A DNA stretch of 64,000 nt from Bursaphelenchus xylophilus (Eukaryota; Nematoda; Chromadorea; Rhabditida; Aphelenchoididae). Position 1 is the stretch's first letter. Every line of letters starts with the position of its first letter. The position numbers and the translations under genes are program-made. The DNA lies in the NCBI GenBank assembly GCA_904066235.2, contig CAJFCV020000001.1, positions 12,395,291 through 12,459,290 of the forward strand, written 5' to 3'. Below, one piece after another: positions 25,101 through 36,291 of this stretch. Under the pieces are notes generated by a model. That model worked only from the letters and a program-made list of their open reading frames with translations, made no database searches and had not been told where the DNA came from.

Positions 25101-28100
25101 GATCAAAATTTTTTATAAATTATATTGCACTAGGTAAAAAAATTGTATTATTGATGTCATAAGTACATTTAAATACATTGTTACGCTGTTTATAAGTGTT
25201 AACAATGTTTTTCTCCAGAAAATTTTCGATTTGCCTCCAGAAATCATCAAGAATTATATTGTAGTAGGGAAAATTTTCGAAATCTGTCGGTTTGTCTGAA
25301 ACTTTTGATGTTTCTGATCGAAAAACGGCTAAAGCCATAGTAAAGACCATTTCCCTTCTAAAATACTAGTTTCGTACTTACCATATAAGAACTTCCCCAC
25401 CCACGGATGAACGAACTATTTGCACAAGTTTCCCCCTTTTCCATTGTTTACATTTCCCCTACGTGGAAGTCCTTGACGGGATTATTAAGATCAGGGATGG
25501 CGTTTGTTTAGGGACGTGTGTACTTGCTGGTTTCAAATTGAGTGCATAGGGAAGTCTTTTTCGCGTAATGTAATGTCATTGGTGATGTGTAACGCAAAAA
25601 AAAAGAATGTGGATATTTAGAGATTTTTTAGTAATTTTTAGTGTAAAATACGAGTGGATTGCTTTTTCCATTCAGACCTCTTAAACTAAATTTTCATATT
25701 AGGTTGGACGGAAAGTTCGTACGATTTTTTACTGGCGCTATTTTTTCTTGCGCTGATGAAAAAGACAAACACCAATATATGGTGTTGGTAGGGGATAGGC
25801 ATCCCTATCTGGCAGTACAACCCTCAGCCATCTTAAGCATGTACGAACTGAGAACTTAATTTAGACATTTACCCATCTTTGGTCTACAAGTAGAGATTCT
25901 TGGCTGGTTTGTTTAGCAAGGCCAACCAGGAAACTGCTTTGGCACTGCTAAAAAGCCTTCTTCTGAAGCTGTTAATATGCGTAAAGTCGTCGGGGATTAA
26001 ATCAAAACATAGTCAAAAAACTTGACTTTTGCGGGACTACCCCAAGTTTCAATATAATTGCAACCGCCGCTTTGCCGGTGCATTCCTATGTGTAAAATTA
26101 TGATATGCAGAAACTAAGGGCAATCCCTTACACTCAGCTACCCCTCATTAGCCAATTGTTTTACCGTATGACATAACAGAACTAAATTATCTTTTTTCAA
26201 AAAGTCGTTGGTGAACTGTTGAACCATCCCGTACAATTCAAAAAAAAGCTCATTGCACCTTTATACTCCTCCTTTTCTAGGGTGCAAAATAGAGCCGCTT
26301 TATTGCTCTACTACTTCGCGAAACAACGGGCTGCCATTGTTAACTGTCACAAAATTATACGCATTTCTCTACAGCTATAGTTTTTGGCAATTTTGTCTCT
26401 TTGTGGATAACCCAAGGCGTCTATGATCCGGTTTACTGATGTTGCGCGTAAAGGGCTCTCCATATGCCTTACTGAACCCTATTACAGAGACAGATCATAA
26501 GCAATACGCGGAATAATAAGAAAAAGTTTTCATGAGGGGCCTTTGCTGAAGATTTAGTTGAAAGTGTTACCATTATTTTATCCGACACACTTTTTTATGA
26601 TTTCTAATTGTGTTTATCGTAATCAGAAAGACCACTGGACACTGCGTACAAAGTTTCAGAGCTTTATCAAAAGCGATCTGGAAACTAGAGCTTGCGTTCT
26701 GGACCCCACCCGAAATAGCCGCAAAGCGGAAAATCTCTTATAATTAAACTCGTTTTGGCGGAGCTAACGATTGGCACGTAGCACATAAATCAGCACACTG
26801 TACTCTTGTATAGGCTAGGTATTTACGGTGGGCACTCGGTCTTGGCGCGAAAAAAATTAAATTGAAATTTGGGTAAAAAATCGTACGAACTTTCCGTCCA
26901 ACCTAATAAATGAAAATTTTTATAGCAGATCAGAACGAAGCACAGTGCGGGACAGGATCCAGTAGTCAAAAGCGCTTCTGATTGCATCCGGGAGACATTC
27001 AGAATACCACTAATACTTCCCTCTCTGACCGAAAATAGCGTTATCTTCAAGAGTGAGCCAGAAAGTTGCCCTTTTGAAAAGAGAAGAGAGGAAACGTTTC
27101 GGTGAGGCATCGCCTTCCCTCTACTCTTTCCCGAAAGGGCAACTTTCTCGCTCTCTTCAGAAGAATGCTATTTTCGGTCAGAGAGGGAAGTATTTAGTGG
27201 TATTCTGAATGACTCCCGGATGCAATCAGAAACCCTTTTGACCACTGGATCCTGTCCCACACTATGCTTCGTTCTGATCTGCTATAAAAATTTTCATTTA
27301 TGAAAGTTTAGTTAAAGAGGTCTGAATGGGCAAAGCGACCCCAACGTATGTTACACCAAAAATTAATAAAAACTCTCTAAATATCCACATTTTTTGCGTT
27401 ACACATCACCAATGACATTATATTATATTACGCGAAAAAGCTTCCCTATGCACTCAATTTGAAATTCATCCCATAAATTTGATCTTTAAATATGTCATGA
27501 TGACGGATTTTCTGGAAATTCCGTAATTTCTCCCTAAAATCCCTAACGTTTTATCTGTCGACAATTGTAGTTCTAAAATTCCTGTTTTCAGACACCCTTG
27601 TGGCCTGCAAACTAGTGGATCGGCTGAATGAAGAGACCGTCGTCCTCCATCAGCTCCATAAACGGGTATGGCCAGCTGCCCAAAGAGAGTCCCTGTTCTG
27701 GTCCCATTTCCGCGAAGTGCACGAAAAACGCGAGGAAGGTCATAAAGACGCCTTCTTCGTCTGTAATCACGATTGCGAACGGGACGATGTACCGGTAAGA
27801 AAGATTTTTGATAGCTGATTATATTACACTAGGCGAAGATTGACCGAAAATTCAGAATTTTGATGGATTTTGGTGGTGATTGGTTTTTGGATTGAAGAGG
27901 AGACTATTTTCTGTCTGATTGAACTGTTTTGCATATTAATTTTTCGTTTTTTGACATTTGATTATATTACACTAGACAAAATTTTATGCAAAATTGTTTA
28001 TTTTTTAGGGATTTTGATGTCGATTGGAGCCTAAATTGAACAAATGGGTGTTTTACTGGCTGATTATGATGTTTACTTGCAGAAATGTATATTATACTTG

Positions 28101-31100
28101 ATATTAAAAAGTCAAAATTAAGATTTTTTCCCAAGTCTTAATTGAAAACACCCTAAACTTTTTTCCACGAGCAGTTTTTTTCTCCCATTCCCTCCAGATG
28201 CACCCCCCGTTCGCTGTAATTAAAATTCAAAGCCCGAGGAACGCCGGCTTAACACTATTTCGCCTCTGTTTTTTGTGATTTCGAACGCAAAACGTCCAAA
28301 GAATTAGAATATGTTCGGGGATTTATGGGAATTCGGGAATGAGAAGGCCCATAAATGGAATTTTTATAGGGCGCAAGGGTTTGTTTGGTCTCTTGGATTG
28401 GATTTGGACCTTGTTTTAGGTGAAAAAAAGGTAAAATAAGGATGAAGTTTCGGGAAATTGTGGGAAAATGTGGTGGATTATGAAAGAAAATTGTTGGAAA
28501 TGGTGTTTTAGTTGAGATTTAAGAGCATAGGGTTTAGTTTTAGCGATTTTTGACCTTATTTTAGGTATAAAGTGTAAAATATGGAAGTTCTTTGAAGTCT
28601 TTGGCCGATAAATTGAATTGTTTTGTCGGAAATACTTGGGATATGACCGGTAAATCGTTCTGAGTCCGTTTACAGATAATTGTGTTGCTTTTCAAGACAT
28701 TTCGGACCTTATTTTAGGTATAGCAGAATAAAATAAGGTCAATAATTGTTGAATTTTTGATGAAGCTTGGGTGATTTGGTGTCTAAGTGGCCAAACGTGA
28801 AGTGTATTTTCAATTTTGATACTTTCTATTCTAGTTTTAGACAGTATTTTAGCGAAAAAATTGAAAAATTACCACAAATAGCTGTTTTTTAAATAAAAAT
28901 CGAAATTTTTGCTAACTTTACGTTTGTTTTCAGCTGACCGACTCATCATGTGTGCGCGTTGGCCTGACGATTGCAATGCTGTGCCAAACGCAAGTGAACG
29001 GTGACCCGGAAAACCCCTCCCGACCGAATGTCCGCTGCAAAATCATCTACGTCGCTCAAGGTCAGCCTTTTTAAAGAAAAAACACTCTCGAGACCTCGGG
29101 AAAGGCTCTCAAAAAAGGGTAAATGAACTCTTTGAGGTCACCCAAATAAGACAGTTCGAGGATCCACTCTGTTTTGAGGTTTAAAAGGGGGTTTTGGTCA
29201 TTTTTGCCGATATTAATCATGAAATCTGGGGAAAAGTCGATTTTATGGGTGAAAATAAATGGGAAGATGGATAAAATAAGGTGAATTAGAGAGTTTATGC
29301 TCTGTTATTTTGGTTTGTGAAGTGTTTCCGCTTTGAAAATTGAAGGGAACACCAGAAAAATCCGCCGAAAGGCTTATTTTGACCTTGTTTTAGATTAAAA
29401 TTGACGAAAGTATATTTTTTCTGTTGGAAGAGTGTGATAAAGTGTATCAGAAGACAGCATGCACTTTAATTAAGGTGTGTCTTATATTTATTGCCTGTAA
29501 AATTGATAAAAATGGCATATTCTCCAACTTTTTGACCTTATACTAGGCTAAATTTTCAAAAACAAGTTAATTTGGTGGCTAAAACGATGACTAATGCCTT
29601 CTGAGAAAATTATAAAGCAATTCCGACCCCCTTTCTTCGTTTGCGCTTATTAGCAATAGTTCATAAAGCCCGCCGACAAACATTCGGACCTTGATTTTGG
29701 TTATATTATACTAGGTCCGAATCACCTCCCACGCGCTAATCCCCCTCCCTTTCCACGACATTACCCCCTGAAACGTCAACAATGAGACCCGTACGCTGCG
29801 CTAAGCCTCTTTTCATAATTGGTTCAGCCCTCACGGAATAGGAGAGTCAAAAAAACGAAAAATCCGATTTTTGACCTAAATTCTGGTGTTTCAGTGCCTT
29901 TCCGAGCGTTTGCACGCGAAATTATCCCCTGCGTTTCGAGGATCTGCGATATCCGACATTTGTCGGCGTTCAGAGCGGATATTACGCCGAAACGAGGGGT
30001 TATTAATATTATACTAGAGGTCAAGAGTCATAAATCGAAAATATTTGATGCCGTAATGGATTATAAACGCTAGAAAGGCTGGAATTATCTAGTAGATTGG
30101 CTGTGGGATGTTTTGGAATCAAAATGTGGCGATTGGTTTAGTAATTTTAGGCAAAAATTGGGTAAATTTATGTTATACTAGGTAAAAAATAAATATTTTT
30201 CTTTTGTTTTTAGATGGTTCCGCGGTTTATAGAGCTGAAATAGAACCTAATAAGAATTTTAAAAGCGTTTGTTCTCTAATTTTTGTTTTGATTTTTGGAT
30301 AAGAATAGGATATTGTTGTAGGTGGTTTGACTAATAAAAATGGGCGATTTTTTCGCTGTGTCGAGGTAAAATTGAGATTCTTTTGGATGATTGTGCCGCA
30401 ATAAGAGCGCTGAATCTTTAAAGATCTTTTAAAGATATTCGGAGATGATTTTCAGCCTTCAATTTTTTATCTAAAATAATGTAGGTTAGTGATTGAATTT
30501 TTTGGTGAAATGGCCTTTTCATTGGCTATTTTGGATAATTCGAGGCCTCGATTGGGCTATAAAAGAGATTTGTAAGCATCTAGAGTCGCAAAATTCTTAT
30601 TTACATTCCGTTTTATACCTATTTTTTTGTTACCTAAAGTAATATAAAATTTTTAAATTAACTAAAGTTGGGTCTTCTAGAGTGGCGTAATGATAAAATA
30701 ACATTTAATGGGACAAACAAAGAGATATCAGATCGAAAAGAGGCTGTAAAAAAGTAGCAGGGACCATTCTTTGTCAATTTATCGAAAGGTCATTTTAGGT
30801 AAAAAAAGAGAAAAATTAATGATAAAGTAACATTTAATGCAGATTTTGATCTTCTCAAATTCCAGAACGCTCGGAAATAGCTTGATCTATAGTTATATCC
30901 ATCAATTTTTATAATACAGTGACGGATCCAATGACAAAAAACGTACCATTTTGCATCCGAGAAGTATCAAAAAATGTAGCAAAATGCCTCCTTTGCCAAG
31001 TGAAAAAACCGATTTTTAAAGCGGCCTGCTCTTTTTGTGAAAAAGGCGCCCTTTAAAACGGAGTTTTTAGTTGGCGAGGGAGGCATTTTGCTACATTTTT

Positions 31101-33121
31101 TGATACTCCCCGGATGCAAATGGTACGTTTTTTGTCACTGAATCAGGTCTATCACAATATTGTAAAAATTGATGGATATAACTATAGATCAAGCTATTTC
31201 CGAGCGTTCTGGAATTTGAGAAGATCAAAATTTGCTTTAATAGTTACTTTATCATTAATTTTCCTCTTTTTTTACCTAAAATAACCTTGACCTTTCGATA
31301 AATTGACAAAGAATGGTCCCTGCTACTTTTTCACAACCCCTTTTCGATCTGATATCTCTTTGTTTGGCCCGTAAACTATACAAATACAAAAGATGCACGT
31401 CGTTTTTTACAAAAATATAGTTTTTGTCCGAAAAGTTTACTTCAAAAAGCGATTTTTGACATGAAAAAAGGCGGAAATCCCATTTGTTTTTTCTTTATGT
31501 TCCGTTTGTATTGCGAATGTTTGAGGGCATAGGAAAACACGTAACTTTTGTAAGGTTTCGATAATTTTTTTGGATTTTTTTTACTGTTTATGACGTAAAA
31601 TTATATTTTTCGTCAGGAAGTAGCGTAAGAACCCCTAAAATCCCCCAAATTTTCAAGTGGAAATACGGTAGGAAGCCTTGGAATTGCTTTCCTGACCTTT
31701 TGGATCTAGTGTAAATAGAGGAAATATCGGAAAAGGGGCTTGGATTTGTTTAATCTTCATGAATTTGACGAAATTTTTAAAAAAAATTTTTTAATTTGCA
31801 GACGAAAACGTCAAACGTCTTTTTTTTCTGACTGTAGAAAATTCCGGAGAGCGTTTGTTTGAACAGCAGATTGAATTTTGCAAAAAAAAACTATTATTTT
31901 AGACCTTACTTTAGATAAAAATGAAAATTTTTTACCTTGTTTTTTTGTTCTTCAATTGTGAGCTGGTTTCCAATTCCAAGTTATCTTTAGACCCTGAATG
32001 TTGTTATTTTCTTTATCACGTGTATTTTTATTGACGTTGGAGGCCTGATAAGAGCTTTTTTGTTCGGAAAATTGGGACTTTTCTTGATAAACGAGCCTAA
32101 AAAGCTAAAAAATAGATGATTTCATTGGAATTTGCTGCTTTTTTTGGTGGAATAGTTGGATTAGAGTGTTTTAAGGTGTAGTTGTGATGTAGTAGTGAAA
32201 GTAGTCGATTTGAAATTGATTATTTTTTCAAAAATCTCGATTTTTTAAACGATTTATGGGGGTAAATGGACAAAAATTTTTGTTAAGGGGCTACAGAATG
32301 TAGTAATACGATTGAGTCAAGAGTTATTCGAAGCTTTTTTGATTGTTTCTGACTGTTTTATTCAAAAAAAATTCAATTTCCAAAGAATTTTGGGGGAAAA
32401 GGGCAAAACTGGGAATTTAAAATTTAAAAGAGGACTGAATTATTAGCAAAGCATTCTAAACGGTCTTGGGGGTCCTGTATAATAGAAATCTAAAAATTTT
32501 CTATTTCGGGATTACTGTAATTTTCGTTTTTTTTGATCTTTTGGGTTTGTAGGATAGGGACCGGCGAAAAATTAAAATTTCGTATGAAAAATCGGAAGGT
32601 ATTGTGGGTAAAATGTTTTCCAAGTAACGTAGAGTCCCTGTACGACGTGCTTCAGAATAATTTTGTGCATATCTTACTGTATTTTTTTAAATTTTTACAA
32701 TTTTCGAGAAATTTTTGGGTATAATGGCTAAAATTGCAAGTTTTATGTAAAAAATCATCTAATATTGTCGCTAAAGTGCTTTCAAAGTCACATGGGGTCT
32801 CTGTGCCATGTGTTTCAGAGTATTTTTTATGCATACCTTACTGTATTTTTTAAAATTTTTACAATTTTTGAGAAATTTTTGGGTAAAATGGCTGAAGTTG
32901 AAAATTTCGTGAAGAAAATCATCCAATATGTTCGCTAAAGTGCTTTCAAATAATTATTTATGTCATTATCGTTCTAACAACATCATTTTTCAGTGCATCC
33001 CGGCGGTTGGGTGCCGGCCTCAGCCCTCCGGCAAGTCTACAAACGGGAATACCCCAAATTCCTCCGACAATTCAGCGCGTACGTGCTGAAGAAGGTGAAG
33101 GACAAGCCGCTCAAATTGTAG
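16112..33121 (+). CDS. cert-1: Ceramide transfer protein CERT (PH and START domains)
   Basis: Nine exons (16112-16285, 16331-16514, 16968-17311, 19047-19145, 22186-22425, 22470-22533, 27592-27794, 28934-29060, 32994-33121) sum to 1,563 bases, 520 residues. CERT moves ceramide from ER to trans-Golgi for sphingomyelin synthesis. A PH domain for Golgi phosphoinositide binding fills residues about 5-95. A helical middle region follows (95-230). An FFAT-like ER anchor, [10 protein letters not shown], lies at about 241-250. The START lipid-binding domain spans about 290-517 with the family words [21 protein letters not shown] and [11 protein letters not shown]. The serine-repeat region that follows PH in mammals is not recognisable. 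Two donors are weak (GTCATT after exon 3, GTCAGC after exon 8). The introns total about 15 kb and are packed with mobile elements and palindromes. Identity is firm. Confidence 0.93.
17656..18390. mobile_element. GC-rich element with GGCCGGCCC ends, hAT-like
   Basis: In CERT intron 3 an AT-rich core of about 500 bp is bounded by two very GC-rich blocks. Block 17688-17762 and block 18290-18370 share AGGCCGGCCCAGGGC and TTTTTCAAATNTGCTCAGGC in direct orientation and are full of GGCCC/GGGCC. The outer ends carry AAGGTGG and CCACCTCT, an inverted pair like the termini of some hAT elements. There is no transposase. The class is a guess; the repeat structure is visible. Confidence 0.55.
19188..20067. 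mobile_element. Tc1/mariner-like relic with about 250-bp inverted termini
   Basis: In CERT intron 4, an 880-bp element begins CAGGGTGGGGCATCTTTG, ends with the inverse, and is flanked by TA on both sides. The terminal inverted repeats run about 250 bp each. The unpaired centre retains transposase-like pieces on the plus strand: [19 protein letters not shown] (near 19543-19600, in a frame with stops around it) and [20 protein letters not shown] then TIRRTLE (19667-19750), which resemble the two helix-turn-helix units at the N-terminus of mariner-type transposases. The DDE catalytic part is missing, so it is a non-autonomous relic. Confidence 0.75.
20292..20914. repeat. Possible terminal-inverted-repeat element
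   Basis: Near 20292 the words GACGCTC and GAGTCATT occur, and near 20890-20914 the same words recur in inverted orientation (AATGACTC, GAGCGTC). The enclosed 600 bp is very AT-rich without coding sense. It may be a degraded MITE in the same CERT intron. Confidence 0.35.
21672..22130. mobile_element. 459-bp palindromic MITE, family shared with 41113-42540
   Basis: The element opens ACAAGGAAAGTACTTCTATG and closes with its inverse; both halves carry GAGTTACAGGTCGAG and CTGATTCAGAATATGTA in opposite orientation, so most of the element can fold on itself. It sits just upstream of CERT exon 5. A second copy, split by a nested insertion, lies in the last intron of the SPPL gene. Confidence 0.8.
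23219..23796. repeat. Long palindrome with a 326-bp TA-flanked MITE at its axis
   Basis: The inner element (23345-23670) starts CAGGGTCTTTTTCAAAAAAC, ends with the inverse and is flanked by TA. Outside it, about 125 bp on each side are also inverted copies of one another: the left arm 23219-23342 (CAGATAAACAATAAATTCAT...CTACAACA) matches the reverse of the right arm 23673-23796. Removing the element and one TA leaves CTACAACATATGTTGTAG, an uninterrupted palindrome. It is in CERT intron 6. Confidence 0.8.
25531..27473. repeat. Palindrome centred on a 360-bp MITE, left arm interrupted by a mariner
   Basis: Left arm 25531-25698 plus 26907-26923 and right arm 27284-27473 are inverted copies (TTTCAAATTGAGTGCATAGG at one end). 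The axis holds a hairpin-forming element at about 26924-27283 whose ends are AGCAGATCAGAACGAAGC and its inverse. The mariner-like element 25699-26906 interrupts only the left arm. Confidence 0.78.
25699..26906. mobile_element. Mariner-like element, 1.2 kb, no intact transposase
   Basis: Both ends are the inverted pair TTAGGTTGGACGGAAAGTTC, typical of mariner termini, flanked by a TA duplication (25697-25698 and 26907-26908). The length is that of a full mariner (about 1.2-1.3 kb), yet no frame exceeds about 66 codons and I see no DDE motif, so it is either a heavily decayed copy or non-autonomous. The right palindrome arm preserves the uninterrupted insertion site. Confidence 0.8.
30709..31371. 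repeat. Long palindrome with a CAGTGACGGATC-family MITE at its axis
   Basis: The inner MITE (30917-31157) opens CAGTGACGGATCCAATGAC and carries the family words ACGTACCATTTTGCATCC, AAGTATCAAAAAATGTAGC and their inverses. The flanking arms, about 208 and 214 bp, are inverted copies of each other (for example GGGACAAACAAAGAGATATC at the left end and the inverse near 31352-31371). It is in CERT intron 8. Confidence 0.8.
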
Positions 33122-36100
33122 CCGCTTCCGTATTTCGTAACTTATTCCAGTTTTCGGGTAGCTTTTCTGTGATTCAAGCCATTTGATATCAAATATTTGT
33201 TGGAAACACAACTAAAAAGTAAAATATTGCAATTCATTTCAGGGGGAGACTATTTTTAACTGTTTATTCTGGGAGTTTCATTATGTTTGCTTTCCGTTTT
33301 TTGCATAATGAAAGTTATTTTTGAGATTTTTGGGAGAATTTTTATATTAATTTAGGTATTTTTGGAAAATTTTGGCTGAAAAAAGACAAAGTTGATACTG
33401 AAATTGAATGTAGAGACTGTTTTCAGCAGTTTCAATATTGGCTTTAACGATTTGGCCCCAAAAATTTGAGAAATCGAGGATTTTTATATTATTTTAGGTT
33501 ATTTTTGATGTTTTTTGACCGAAAATTGTAAAATACGATGGTGCTACTTTCATCTTTTAGTATTTTCAATAATTTCATATATTTATAGATATTTTTTTTG
33601 CATTTCCAAACTTGTTTTAGCATTTTTTATATTACTTTAGACGATATTGAGCCAATTCTTTGAAAAATCTCCAATTATGACCTTCTTTTGTAGTTTTGAC
33701 CACACTTCTGAGAAGACAGAGAACAAACAATCGTTCAAAACTCGGAAAACATCCATATATGCTTCTTTTTACATCCAAAATTTCGTGACTTTGCCTCCAA
33801 ACCAGGCCTAAATTTAAATAATTCAACGAATTCGACGGAACTTTTTATGAAATTCAGATGTTCCCTGCATAATCGACTATAATTCCCCATTTAAAACCCC
33901 TTTCTTCTCCGGTTTTGGGACGGGATTTTGTCATGGAAACTCCCGGAGACATTCGAAAAACCAAATTGAGCGGGAAAAATGGTGGATGAATTGCGGATAA
34001 ACGCAATGATTGTGGGCTGCAAATGGCGGTGAAAGCGACTAATTGGGCTTGAAATTGGAGATGTTCGTGTTTTGGGGAGGAAATTTGGGGTTTTTGTGAT
34101 TAATTTATGTTATACAGTGGATCTGATTCAGTGGCAAAAAATATATCATTTTTGCATCCGGGAAGCATCAAAAATGTGGCAAAATACCTCCCTCTCCAAG
34201 TGAAAAATCTCCGTTTTGAAGGGGGCAGGGGCCAGTGCGCTAACTGAAAGTTTGCTGAAAGTTAGCTGAAAATGGTAGGGCGCAGCTCGGAAAACAACGT
34301 TTCGCAGCTCATCGGAGCTAAGTTTCAGCTTGTTTTCGAGCTGCGCCCTATGATTTTCAGCAAACTTTCAGATAGCGCATTGGCCCCAGACTTTTCCCTC
34401 ACAAAAAGGGCTTTTGAAAACGGAGTTTTTTCACTTGGAGAGGGAGGTATTTTGCTACATTTTTTATACTTCCCGGATGCAAAATGGTATATTTTTTGCC
34501 ACTGAATCAGGTCCACTGTATAACATAAATTAATCCCAAGAACCCCAAATTTTCGCCCAAAAACACCAACATCTCCAATTTCAAGCCCAATTAGTCGCTT
34601 TCATCGCCATTTCTAGCCCACAATCATCGCGTTTACCCGCACTGTGCATGAGCCCTGAAATAAATTTTTTCGGAAAATTGTGGGAAATTGAGCGAAAATT
34701 GAGGGGATTTGGGTAAAATACGAAGTTCCTAATGTGGTCAGTTTTATTTGAGCATAAGAAAAAGAGATTTGAAAGACCAATTTATATTATTTTAGAGGTG
34801 ACATCAAATTTTGATGAAAAATGCCTAAAGCAATATAAAAATGGACGATTTTTTGGTGAAAAACTAAAGATTATAGAGTAGTAGGTGGTCTAGAATGCGA
34901 ATTAGTAAACGGTCGATCGTATTTTTCGTATTTTACCTTTAAAGTTGAGAAAAAAATGATTTTTTCTGAATTTTTAGCCAAATGATGTAAATTGATAATT
35001 TTTTTTGCGAAATAATGGTAAAATATCACAAGATTTGCACTTATATAGACCTTTGACCATGTAAACAGAGCCTTTGTTATTTTTTCTGATCAAAAACTTT
35101 TGAAAATCCATCTTTTTTGCACAATTTTTTGCAGTTTTCGCTGAACTTTCCCTCTAAAATTATGGAAATCGCCGATTTTTGAAAAATGTAGGCGTTCAGA
35201 GGCCGATCCACATCATTTATCACGAGAATTAAGCCGCAATGGTCCTATTAAAAGCAAAATAATGGATTCTTTTCCCGATTTTTGGTCATCATTTATATTG
35301 TACATGATGATTTACAAAAATTTGATGCGAAACCTCAGATATTCCTTGTTTATCCGCTATTTTGATGAATAAAGTTTGACAATCACTCGTTCTCGCTCTC
35401 GGATTGACCTTCCAACCGTTGACAGACATGTCCGGATCATTACCTTTCATTTTGTTTTTGACCATTTACCGTCTTGTTGATGCTGATTTCAAGTTCATTT
35501 TTATTTTTGGATCGTCTATTTTGTCGATCTATTGCTTGTCGCAGCTAGTTCAATTAGATTCGCGGTGATTTTTGAGCAATTTTGCAGATTCTTTTATATT
35601 TTTGTAATGGATAATATAAATTTTTTGCGATTTCTCGAAATTTTGCAGAGGAATGGAGATGAAACTTTATATAGTGGCGTTGTGGAGCCTGTCATGCATA
35701 AAAAAATAATTTTTGTTGATCCAAAGGCCGTGTTTGATCTTCTTCGGGAGATGATATTATACTAGGAAAATTGGTCGATTTCTCGGAAGTGAAGTAATAT
35801 TGCTTGCTAGAACTTTATCTCGTGATATTTTAGGCCTCTTTTATTCTAAAAAATTTGATTTCACCATCCCTCGAAAGAATTTTTATATTATCCGTGACCT
35901 TAATATTGCACTTGATGGTTTATACCCGTTATCAGCGAATTTTCCCTTCGAAATTTTCAATTATACCCTGAATGTCTAGATTATTCAGTATTTTGCGATC
36001 TTTTCTATTTTACACACTTCCGTTCCGCCTTATCTCCGCCAGACCCGGGCATGTCTCAAACAATATCGTTGTTTGTGTTTTCCCGATGAGCAAAGCGTTC

Positions 36101-36291
36101 CAAAAAATTCCCAAAAACTCCACACTCAGCCATGACTAATTCCAGGGGCATTTGTCAACGCATCCGACGCGAGTCCGACTTGAACCGCCAAGTTCAAGCA
36201 CCACCTTCCCTCCCTGATCTAATCAGCCCCCCGAAAGGAACCACGGCGAAAATTCGTTAGCTCCCCCACCTTGGTTCTCACCTTGTAAATA
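33122..36291. other. 3.2-kb intergenic region between CERT and the SPPL gene
   Basis: No gene is seen. It holds a palindrome at 33991-34640 and many copies of the TATATT-NNNN-TAGG motif (about 33344, 33486, 33629, 34782, 35289, 35612, 35755, 35887). A GC-richer block at about 36000-36290 just before the SPPL start may be promoter-proximal DNA. Confidence 0.5.
33991..34640. repeat. Long palindrome with a CAGTGGATC MITE at its axis
   Basis: The inner element 34115-34518 (CAGTGGATCTGATTCAGTGG to its inverse, TA on each side) is a longer member of the CAGTGACGGATC family, with an extra inner hairpin reading GGGGCAGGGGCCAGTGCGCT-like. Outside it, 34 kb arms of about 122 bp (33991-34114 and 34519-34640) are inverted copies; the junction collapses to TTATGTTATATAACATAA, a perfect palindrome. 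Confidence 0.8.

Noticed and set aside
25699..26906. Active mariner transposon
   Set aside because: Termini and TA duplication are good, but no frame is long enough for a transposase and no catalytic motif was found.
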